Virus record (IMG/VR): IMGVR_UViG_3300020473_000005
Coordinates: 1-38,683 of that record
DNA: 38,683 bases
Reading direction: 5' to 3' (one strand)
Origin: a virus
Position 1 is the first letter of the stretch; every line of letters begins with the position of its first letter. The notes below the pieces were generated by a model. The model did not search any database. It saw only the letters and a program-made list of their open reading frames with translations, and was not told the origin of the DNA. Shown one piece after another: positions 15,523 through 24,400 of the stretch. Position numbers and translations under genes: made by a program.

Positions 15523-17462
15523 TGCCTATACAAGAGAACAGCCAGCTTGATGATCAGATTGCCTTTGACGGGGACGTATCATTTTCCGGTGGTCAGGCAA
15601 GTAACGTGCGAAAAAACACGATTGCCGAGGGTGCTTATGCTATAGGAAAGAACACTGATTTCGACACCTTCGGTAATATTGTAAGCCGTAAAGGCGTGGC
15701 ACAGCTTGTTGGCGATGTTGTTGATTCGATTTGGGATGACATAACAACTAATTGGGAGTCCACATCAACCGTATGGACTGCGACCCTTACAGGTTCCGTT
15801 GGTTCCATTGCTTACTTTGATACTCCCACTGTTGAAAAGATTGTTGTAGCGGAGTCGGACACGAGCGGCGGGACGTATAAGGTTAAGATTGTTGGCGAGA
15901 CTGGCTCCATTGCAGACACGGGAGGCACATTTAGTTCAACAGCAGATTCGGTTTACTTTGCTCAACTTGTTGACCGGATGTATTACTGCGATGGCGTTGG
16001 AAACTTAGCTTATATAGATGATGCGTCCATATCTCAGTCAATTACTGCTGGGAAAATAACCAGCGTCGAGATGACTGAAATCGGGAGTGGCTACACGTCA
16101 GCCCCCTCAACATCTGCTGGCACATTGACATTTTCTGCGGGCAGCGGTTCTACGGCCACAGGAACTGCTGTTTTGGGGTATGGTGGCAAGGTTCAGCGCG
16201 TAGACATTGTTGACGGTGGGAGTGGGTACTCTGCGCTTACCCCGCCTACAGTTTCTTTTTCCGCTGCCCCAACTGGAGGAGTAGACGCTAAGGGCATTGC
16301 TCACATATCTCAAACGCCAGACAAGCCAAAACTACTTATCTCCCACACTAACAGGCTGTTTTGCACATCTGCTGATACCGCTGTTCCCAGTGATACGCTT
16401 TACGTTAGTGACATTCTAGATGGTGAGAGTTGGGACACTATAGGTAACGCTATACGGGTTGGTGACGGTACAGGCGACCCGATAACCGCCATAGCTTCTT
16501 GGTACTCCTACAACTTACTTGTGTTTAAGGAGCGCAGCGTGTGGGTTGTTGAGGCTAACCCTGCTGTGGCAGTGGCTGACTGGCCTATTAAGCTGATTAA
16601 CAACAGAGTAGGATGCGTAGCACACAGATCGGTGCAGCAAGTTGGTTCTGATGTGTTTTTCTTAGCCTCTGATGGCGTAAGAAGCCTGTCTACAATTGAG
16701 TCTGGAGCGCAGACAGATGTTTCCACACCCCTTTCCGCCCCTATAAACGACCAATTTAAGCAGAATACAGACGGGTTCCAGTCTAAATCTTGTTCTGCAT
16801 TTTACGATAAGCGTTATTTAATTTCTGTTTGTTCTAATAATGAAGAGGTTCCGAATCGGACATATGTTTATAACACTGAGCAGAAGTCTTGGAGCGGGTT
16901 TTGGACTGGCTGGCAACCTAATGACTTTACGGTTACAGGGTTTAGCGGGAAAACCCGCCTTCAGTTTGCTGATCAAAGCGGCAAAATCTACACTTGGCTA
17001 AACTTTATTGAGCTAGATGACGAGTCTGAAAGCTTTTACCTAGACCAAACAACCCCTTACGAGACTGAGTTGGTTACTCGCGCCTATAACTTTAAGGAGA
17101 TTTACGCCTCTAAGACTGGCTATCAAGTTGAGTTCGATATGGACAACCAACTGATACAGGATCAGCAGGTTAGCTTCTTTTTCCTTAAAGATATGGACGG
17201 TTACGAGTCCCAGATTTTGCAGGAAAACGGATACGAGTTGCAGAGTGAGGGGGAAGATGACCTTACCCAGACATTCTTAGGAGAGCTTGAGTCCGATGTT
17301 GCAGTGGGCAACGGTAAGCGTCACTTTATTAAGGGATTTAACCTTTTGAGCAAAGGCAAGTTTGAGGACATACAGTTTGTAGTGGCTACAGACTCTGGCC
17401 GACTGTCTTTGCACTCCGTAAAAACGTCAGCATTCCCAGATACTATCAATCCACAGAGATGA
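15522..17462 (+). CDS. Tail tubular protein B-like nozzle
   Basis: This 646-residue protein lies in the position of T7 gp12. The first part (SFSGGQASNVRKNTIAEGAYAIGKNTDFDTFGNIVSRKGV) is the typical opening of these nozzle proteins. Beta-propeller-like segments follow, for example RLFCTSADTAVPSDTLYVSDILDGESWD, SWYSYNLLVFKERSVWVVEANP and SDVFFLASDGVRSLS. Residues about 185-265 hold an inserted Gly/Ser-rich segment with two similar motifs (EIGSGYTSAP and DGGSGYSALT), common in aquatic phage tail proteins. It would form the distal end of the short tail. It overlaps the following gene by 4 nt (ATGA). Confidence 0.82.
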   Translation: MPIQENSQLDDQIAFDGDVSFSGGQASNVRKNTIAEGAYAIGKNTDFDTFGNIVSRKGVAQLVGDVVDSIWDDITTNWESTSTVWTATLTGSVGSIAYFDTPTVEKIVVAESDTSGGTYKVKIVGETGSIADTGGTFSSTADSVYFAQLVDRMYYCDGVGNLAYIDDASISQSITAGKITSVEMTEIGSGYTSAPSTSAGTLTFSAGSGSTATGTAVLGYGGKVQRVDIVDGGSGYSALTPPTVSFSAAPTGGVDAKGIAHISQTPDKPKLLISHTNRLFCTSADTAVPSDTLYVSDILDGESWDTIGNAIRVGDGTGDPITAIASWYSYNLLVFKERSVWVVEANPAVAVADWPIKLINNRVGCVAHRSVQQVGSDVFFLASDGVRSLSTIESGAQTDVSTPLSAPINDQFKQNTDGFQSKSCSAFYDKRYLISVCSNNEEVPNRTYVYNTEQKSWSGFWTGWQPNDFTVTGFSGKTRLQFADQSGKIYTWLNFIELDDESESFYLDQTTPYETELVTRAYNFKEIYASKTGYQVEFDMDNQLIQDQQVSFFFLKDMDGYESQILQENGYELQSEGEDDLTQTFLGELESDVAVGNGKRHFIKGFNLLSKGKFEDIQFVVATDSGRLSLHSVKTSAFPDTINPQR

Positions 17463-17863
17463 CACACCCAGAATCCACAGTAGAAATGGCAGATTTCCTA
17501 GCGGAGAATCTTGACTTCTGTGCGGACTGGGATCGTGAGCGTTTGCTTGATTGGGTACAGTGGTTTGTGAATAATGACCGTTATTACGCTGTCAAGGCGA
17601 AAGGACAGCTAGTTGGGTTGACATTATTACGGATGGTGGACACTGAAAAGCAGTGTCACGAGCATTATAGGGATACGGAAGGGGGCATTTGTTATATAGA
17701 AGCTTGTGTAAGCAGGTTTCCGCGCTGCATGAACCGGATGTACGAGATGTTATGGAACAGATGGTCACAGACCGCACATAGTATGGCGTGGATGCGCCAC
17801 AAATATAATAACAGAGCGACAGTTGTCGATATGGGCAGAATTAAAAGACGTTTTTTAGGATAG
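17459..17863 (+). CDS. Gp13-like internal protein (GNAT-like)
   Basis: This 134-residue protein starts in an ATGA overlap with the nozzle gene. The pattern, with VNNDRYYAVKAKGQLVGLTLLRMVD then ICYIEACVSRFPRCMNRMYEMLWNRW and a terminal YNNRATVVDMGRIKRRFLG, resembles the small acetyltransferase-fold proteins at the position of T7 gp13 in podoviruses. No complete acetyl-CoA binding loop is visible, so catalysis is not claimed. It lies just before the internal core proteins and probably acts in virion assembly. Confidence 0.65.
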   Translation: MTHPESTVEMADFLAENLDFCADWDRERLLDWVQWFVNNDRYYAVKAKGQLVGLTLLRMVDTEKQCHEHYRDTEGGICYIEACVSRFPRCMNRMYEMLWNRWSQTAHSMAWMRHKYNNRATVVDMGRIKRRFLG

Positions 17864-17867
17864 TAAA

Positions 17868-18992
17868 ATGGGCAAAAGATCACCAGCACCACCACCTACC
17901 CCTGATTACGCTGAAGCGAATCGTGAGGGGGTTTTCGCAGACATAGAGACGTTACCAACGCGCCGACTGATTGAGTCAGCAGCGCGTCAGGGGACAATGG
18001 TCGAGTACGAAGACCCTCGGACGGGGGAAATGCGTACTGCGGACTTCAGAGGCTTCGGAGATATTGATCTTACGAAGGCTGAGATGTCCGGCCTGATTGA
18101 TCTTGTCCCGCAGCTAACGCAAGCCCAGCTAGACAATCTCGTTGAGTTCGGCCCGCAGTTCATTACTGCACAGCGGGAGCAGATGCAGCAGCTAGACCCA
18201 GAAGGGTTTGAATTGCGGGAAGATTTTGCTCGCAGACTGCGTGAAGGGCAAGGAACGGCAGAGGAACTGGCGTCAGGAACGCAATATGAGGAGGTTGGTG
18301 ATGCCCCTGAGTTGCGTACTGACACAGGTCAGACTGCCGAAATGCGGCGTCAGCTTGAGGAACAGGTACTAGACCAGCTAATGTCCGGTGAAAGGCTCAC
18401 AGGAGCGCAACAACGCGCATTAGAGCAGGGTGTACGAGGGGCTGCTGCTGCTCGCGGACAGGCTCTGGGCAGCGGTGCTGGATTACGCGAAGCGATTGCG
18501 AAGCTGGAAGGCGGTATGCAGCTAGGTCAGCAACGGCGCGGTGAGGCTCTGGGCTTACTGGCAAGCGGCCAGACTGAAGCTGATCGTTCCAACGCTATGG
18601 CGCAGCAATCGTTTGCTAATGCGATCCAGCGTGTGCAGCAGATCAATCAAGCTCGTAACGTAGGCTCGCAACAGCAACTTGCTGCCCGTCAGCAGGACGT
18701 TGGCAACATCCAGTCCTACTTAGGGTTACAACCGATTGCAGCGCAGGGTGCTGCGATGTCCGGCCTGCAACAGGGTGCGTCACCATTTACGATGCCCCAG
18801 ATGCAGCGCGGTATGGGTCTTAACCCGAACGCTGGAGCGACTGGAGCAAATTTTGCTGCTAATATATTTGGCACTCAAGCAAACATTTATGGAACTCAAG
18901 CCAGTCAGCCTTCTAGCTTTGAGAGATTTGCTAATGTAGCATCTAAATTAGGCAGTGCTGCTGGCGGCACTGGCGGTTTTGGTGGAATCTAA
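17868..18992 (+). CDS. Internal virion protein, gp14-like
   Basis: This 374-residue protein begins MGKRSPAPPPTPDYAEANREGV. Most of the chain is Gln/Ala-rich helix (for example 150-275: EMRRQLEEQVLDQLMSGERLTGAQQRALEQGVRGAAAARGQ). The C-terminal 100 residues are Gly/Ala/Gln-rich with no charge clusters. Proteins of this composition in this position are ejected core proteins that help form the channel across the envelope, as T7 gp14 does. The ATG is 4 nt after the previous stop. It is followed after 13 nt by the next internal protein. Confidence 0.7.
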   Translation: MGKRSPAPPPTPDYAEANREGVFADIETLPTRRLIESAARQGTMVEYEDPRTGEMRTADFRGFGDIDLTKAEMSGLIDLVPQLTQAQLDNLVEFGPQFITAQREQMQQLDPEGFELREDFARRLREGQGTAEELASGTQYEEVGDAPELRTDTGQTAEMRRQLEEQVLDQLMSGERLTGAQQRALEQGVRGAAAARGQALGSGAGLREAIAKLEGGMQLGQQRRGEALGLLASGQTEADRSNAMAQQSFANAIQRVQQINQARNVGSQQQLAARQQDVGNIQSYLGLQPIAAQGAAMSGLQQGASPFTMPQMQRGMGLNPNAGATGANFAANIFGTQANIYGTQASQPSSFERFANVASKLGSAAGGTGGFGGI

Positions 18993-19005
18993 TAAGGACT
19001 TAAAA

Positions 19006-21492
19006 ATGGATCAGGAAAAAGATAAAGATAAAGACTCTAAGCAGGATGTCGTTAACGATCTGATACCCGCTCTGCCGCAAGCACAACCTTCCGCGCCTGA
19101 GCCGCAGGAAGTCGAGCCAGCCGAAATTCAGACATTACCGTATTCATTAGACTTAGAAAAGGGACAGCCCGTCACTGAAAAATCAGAGGTGTCGAGCCGC
19201 GATCTCCCCATTTTTTCGCCTAAAACATCAGATCAAATAGAAGAAGCGTCTGACGCAATGGCGGGCTTAGGCAGGAAAGAGGAGTTAGAAAAAATTGACA
19301 CCATTATCAGCGTTTTAAATAGCGAAACACAAAGGACTGACGCTAGGGCTGGGTACGCTAGGGCAAGAGCCAATAGCATTTTAGAAGAACGAAACAAGTT
19401 TATTAGGTCAGCTACCGCCAGTAATGTTCCTGTATCTAAAGCTGAGAAGCTTGCCTTAATGGCGAGCGGAGGTATTTCTGGATTGCTTTTCGGAACCTAT
19501 GGAAAGATTAAGAAAAATAAAGAGCAGGAAGAATATGCGGGCAGTCTTTTTGACTCCATAGTTGCTAAACAATTAGCAACTGAGGAGACGCTTCGGATAG
19601 CTCAGATAGAGTCTATGATGGGTACTGATGCTGGGGCAAGTATGTCTCAATCTCAAAGAGCAGCCGTTAGAGATACCTTTAGCAACTTAGGCTCTTTTAT
19701 GCTTGCTGGCGGAAATACTAAAGATGTGTTCTCTGATTTCCAGAATGCTGGGGCGGGGGAATATTTAAGTGAAGACAAATCAGTTTTTGAAAATGTTGAG
19801 AATTTAAGGCAACTCGCCGAGAAAGAGCCAAACAAATTTGTCCCGATACTTAAAATGATGGGGCAGTCTTTTGCCTCAAAAACCACTCAAATAAATGAGG
19901 AGTTTGATGATTTTCAAAATGAAATTGGCGACTCAGTGGCTAACATTGTAAAGAAGCTTGGCGATGACGCTAGCTTAGATTCCGTTTTTAAAGAACTATC
20001 TGATCAGGGCTATGACGTTGAAGACAAAAAACGTCAAACATTCTTAGAAAGAGCTTACTACAAGCAAGCTGTCAAATTTCAAAACGAAAAAACTGGTGAG
20101 CTTTTTAGCTATGAACTGGAAAACTTTAAGGCAGCAGGGGCTGCTGGAGAGCAAATACCAGCTTTCACAGAAAGCCAATCTAAACACCAAAAAGAATTGC
20201 TAACCAAAGCCTACGACACAGCCCGAAAGCCGTATCAAAAAGTTTCTGGTGAGAAGAAAGATAAACATGAAGTTGCGTCTTCTTTGGCTAAGTTAGTAAA
20301 TCACGCTGCTTCAGGGGGGAGAGGCAGGATTCAGAAGCCTAAAAATATTTCCCCAGAAAATTGGGCAGAAGCTTTGCGGTCATTTGCAACAAAGCAATCA
20401 GAAATGAATTGGGAGGCGATGATCAACTCCCGACAGTCTGCGGTGCTTGCTGATAATAACTTAGCAACCGCTGAAGGCAAACGTGCAGCATACAACGAAA
20501 AGTCAACCAACCCATACAAGAAAGGAACTACAAAGCATAAGCTCTGGAAAACGGGAAGGGAGGAAGAGTTAACAGCTAATGCTGGGAAGGAGAATGCTCA
20601 GGAAGGCGTAATGGAGGCTTACAGAGCACCACTTGAGTCTTTGTATGCGGAAGTTTACGGGGCTGACGCAGAGTCTGCACAAGCTAGTGTGCGAGACATG
20701 ACGATGGATGAGACAGTTGCGAGGTCAGAACTTAGCAGGCTGAGAAAGCTTAGGGCTGCCCACGCTGGCTACAGGGCTATTGTCTCTACTCTTGGCGACG
20801 ATAAGGAGGCCATACTTTCTGGTGAGGGCCTCAGAGAAATACCAGAGGGGGACTTGAGCGAGGTTGAGGGAGGTTACGCATTTACTGAGCCTGCTGCGGT
20901 TGAGGCTATGACTCAACTTCTTAGGGGTACTATAGCGAAAGATGTTGCTGGTGAAATTGTTAATGCGTACGAAGACGGTGACTATGGAAGGTTTTTCAAG
21001 TTAATAGACGTTCGTGACCCAATCACAGGGACATTTTTAACCCGCAGTTGGGGGTACACTACGGACGCTGTTAATTTAACGGAAGAACAGTTGGGTGTAA
21101 TTGCCAGTAAGGCGGATGAAATGTTGAAGAAGGAGCGGCGTCTAGGCAAACAGTACAGAATGCTTTCGGCTGACAGCCGGATTCCTGTGTTCCAAAAGCA
21201 GCTTAAAGATTTGCAGCAAAAACCCAACCTTACTCCACAAGAAAAAGCAATGATTAGATCGTTGGAGGTTAAGCTAGGCAATTTGGGGGTTTCTGCGGAA
21301 GACATTAAGCCAGAAAACAGTATGGTTGCGACTGAGCTTAACAATCAGACCTTTTTGCAATTGCCAGACTCAGGAGATGAAGAAGGTTTCTTTTATGAGG
21401 AGGGCAAAAACGTGTATCGAGTAGGCGATAAACAGTATTTTATTGAAAAAGTTGGCGACACTTACAAGTACCAACTCCTTAAAGGCAATTAA
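19006..21492 (+). CDS. Large internal virion protein
   Basis: This is 828 residues from the ATG at 19006, chosen because AAGGA lies 7 nt upstream. An earlier in-frame ATG at 18955 lies inside the previous gene. The N-terminus is highly charged (MDQEKDKDKDSKQDVVNDL) and proline-rich to about 90. The rest is long charged helices with no recognisable enzyme motif. Position between the gp14-like protein and the 1654-aa protein matches T7 gp15, an ejected core protein. The family identity is inferred from context. Confidence 0.72.
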   Translation: MDQEKDKDKDSKQDVVNDLIPALPQAQPSAPEPQEVEPAEIQTLPYSLDLEKGQPVTEKSEVSSRDLPIFSPKTSDQIEEASDAMAGLGRKEELEKIDTIISVLNSETQRTDARAGYARARANSILEERNKFIRSATASNVPVSKAEKLALMASGGISGLLFGTYGKIKKNKEQEEYAGSLFDSIVAKQLATEETLRIAQIESMMGTDAGASMSQSQRAAVRDTFSNLGSFMLAGGNTKDVFSDFQNAGAGEYLSEDKSVFENVENLRQLAEKEPNKFVPILKMMGQSFASKTTQINEEFDDFQNEIGDSVANIVKKLGDDASLDSVFKELSDQGYDVEDKKRQTFLERAYYKQAVKFQNEKTGELFSYELENFKAAGAAGEQIPAFTESQSKHQKELLTKAYDTARKPYQKVSGEKKDKHEVASSLAKLVNHAASGGRGRIQKPKNISPENWAEALRSFATKQSEMNWEAMINSRQSAVLADNNLATAEGKRAAYNEKSTNPYKKGTTKHKLWKTGREEELTANAGKENAQEGVMEAYRAPLESLYAEVYGADAESAQASVRDMTMDETVARSELSRLRKLRAAHAGYRAIVSTLGDDKEAILSGEGLREIPEGDLSEVEGGYAFTEPAAVEAMTQLLRGTIAKDVAGEIVNAYEDGDYGRFFKLIDVRDPITGTFLTRSWGYTTDAVNLTEEQLGVIASKADEMLKKERRLGKQYRMLSADSRIPVFQKQLKDLQQKPNLTPQEKAMIRSLEVKLGNLGVSAEDIKPENSMVATELNNQTFLQLPDSGDEEGFFYEEGKNVYRVGDKQYFIEKVGDTYKYQLLKGN

Positions 21493-21496
21493 GACT

Positions 21497-24400
21497 ATGC
21501 CATTTCCAGTCAAAGATAAGGAAAAGCAGGAAGACAAAGACAACTTCGTTAAAACTGCAAGCGAGCTTTCTGCTTTCGGCTTAGAGAAAATTGAGGGCGC
21601 AGACCCTAAGACTCCTGTGGGTCTTGGCGGAAGCGGCTGGTCTTTCTCTAGAGACAAGCTAAATAATGTTAGCCGAAAAAAAATACCGCACCCTTCGGAA
21701 AGCCGAATAGAAGGTCTGAATTACGACCAGCAATTACGCTTGTGGCACAGGCTTACTTCTGAGGGGATGCAAGACTTCAGCAAGATGAACCCTAATAGCA
21801 TGATTGACCCAGAGACTAGGGAGTGGAGCAAGGCTAAGGGGACAGGAGCAGCATCACGAATAAAGGGAGTAGAGGCTACGCCTACATACTGGGAAAAGTA
21901 CGGCGTTAAGGGGGTTGACCCGTTCAACGCACTTTACGAGTTCAGCGGTCTGAATGATTATATTAGTGAAAAGCAGTTTGCAGAAGGAAAGGGTATGGGC
22001 GGCGGACTGGCGGGAATGGCTTACGGGCTAAAGGTAGGGGGAAGGTTAGGCCCAAAAGGCGCAATTTTAGGGGCGGCATTAGGAGGGGCGTTTGGACAAA
22101 GTGTTGCTAAGGGCACTACTAGATATCCTATGACTATGGGGGAGCAGGCAGCAGCCCCTATCTGGTGGGGCTTTGGCTCAACCGCTCCTACAGTAAACCT
22201 CACAAAGACAGCCGTTAAAGAGGCTGGAGCTATGGGTTTTATGGGAGCAACTGTTTCTGAGTTTGCGAAGCAGACGCAAAACCATATAGACAGAGCAGCG
22301 GGGGCAGACATTGAGGCTTTGCCCAATGACGCTGGCTCAATCTTTTTAAGAAACTGGATGGAGTTTGCAGGGTTTGCTGCCGCTGGCGGCATTTCTCATA
22401 AGGCTGTAGCAGCTACTGACAAGTCAAAGGGGGCACTTAAAAAGTATCCAGTTGCTGCCAATCCTCAAGATGATTCTGAGGCATTAAGAAACAGTGCCTC
22501 CACTTTGCTTACCTCCTACAAAAACAGGCTTCACAAAAAGCAGACTGCAAAAGGGGTTCAAGCTGGCAAGGCAAAAAACTACAAGCAAGAGAAAGCTTTT
22601 GTAGACGGGATAATTAAACGCTTAGACAAAGAGGGGCTTGAAGACCTTCCAACTTCGGACGCTTTTAAAGCACTTCAGATACTACGCAAAGAGATGGCAA
22701 TTCAGGGCGGCAAAGAGGTGGACACTATGCTCGCCCCTTTCGTGTGGGACAACGCACCCGCGCTCAGTAGGGCTAGGGCATTGGGAATTTCAGAAGAAAG
22801 CATAAGTAAGTACCCTATGCTTTCTGAGCCTCCTGCGATTGGAAGACCTAGTCAACACACTATAGAAGTTGTTGATGAAGTTCAGAGGATTTTTTCCGCT
22901 ATGCAGTCCGCGAAAGACCCTAAAACGATAATGACTTTTAGGGACAGATTAAGGAAGTTGATAACGACTGACGAGGCTGCTTTAGGGGCTGCTCAAAGAA
23001 TTATAGAGAAAGGGCACGGGAAGCAGAGGGTTAACATAGAGCATTTGGCTACTATGACTCGGCAGGCCAACCAAAAAGGGATGGGGTACGTCAAGGACTT
23101 TGACGATGCGGTAATGGTTCCGTTAAAGGAATCTGGTTTGCACAGGTTTAAAGCAACGCCTGACTCACCAGAGCGTGATTTGTTTAATGAGCTTTTATTC
23201 GCTGAGGGGTTGCTTGCTAGGCTCAAAGGGAAAGGCAAGGCCAGCAGGGAATTAGAGCGTCAATCACTGGCACTTGTTCAAGCTAAGGCTAGAAGAAGGG
23301 GGCTGGTTAGCAGGGGGGAAAAAGGTTTTGACCCCAGCAAGCACGGAAACCTTTCTTATGACGAAGCTCTCGATGCTGTTAATAAGGAGATTAAATTTTC
23401 AGAGAACCAGATTAGCTCTGCTGGCCTCGACGATGTTGTTAAGCTCCGCGAGTTTTTGCAGGAGACTAAGGGTAATTTGACTGAGGTCACTCGCGGCGGC
23501 AGGAAGTCTTTTAACCCGCAGGCATACGGCCTAGACAAGGGTTACGATTATGATGTCTTCGTGAGGGACATGAAAATCAACATTGAGACTGCGGAGCAGG
23601 CATTGTCTCAGTTCAAAAAAACCGATGAAGGGGTTATGGCTTCGAGAACTCAAGAGTTTCTTGAGAACGCTCGTGCAATTCGCAAGTCCCTTATAGACAA
23701 CAAGTCCTCCTACGACCCCTCCAAACACAGCGGGAAAAGTTATGAGAAGGCTTTAAGCGATGCAAACGAAAGCATACAGAAAGCTGAAGCCGCAATACTT
23801 ACTCAGAAATCTACTCTTAATCAGACTAAGAAGAGAGGCGTTGTTTTGGGCATAGGGCCAGAGTCCACAAAGGGGCAGCTTTGGTGGAGTGAAGAGCAGG
23901 CTCTGGCTCTTGTGCAGCAGATCGAAGCAGTCGCTGGGCCTGCGAGGTTTGATAAGTTAATGAAGCTAAAAGCTGCCTTCGTGGAGCAGGGCGATAAAGC
24001 ACTTAAAAGAGCCTACGCTGACGGCCTTATTGATGACGCCTCCTACTCTGTCTTGTCTAAGTCTGATGACCTGTGGGCTACTTTTGCTCTTAGAAAATAT
24101 TTAGAAGGCAGCAAATACACTGAGGGTGCTAGGCGGTCTATGGTCACTAAGTCTTACAACCCGCTGCACGAAACAATGGGTATCAGTGACCCTAATTTTA
24201 ATATCGAAAACATTTCTGAGAGCATGAGAAATGTTATCTTCGGCCGAACAGCTTCTGGTTCTAATAACAGAGATAAGGGCGTAATAACTGAGCAGCTTCT
24301 AAAGGGTAAGATTGCGAGGATCATTGACGAAAGCGAGATTGAAAATTTGTCCTCGGCAGAGGGTTACTACCATTACATGAATAAAGGGCAAGAGGTTCTT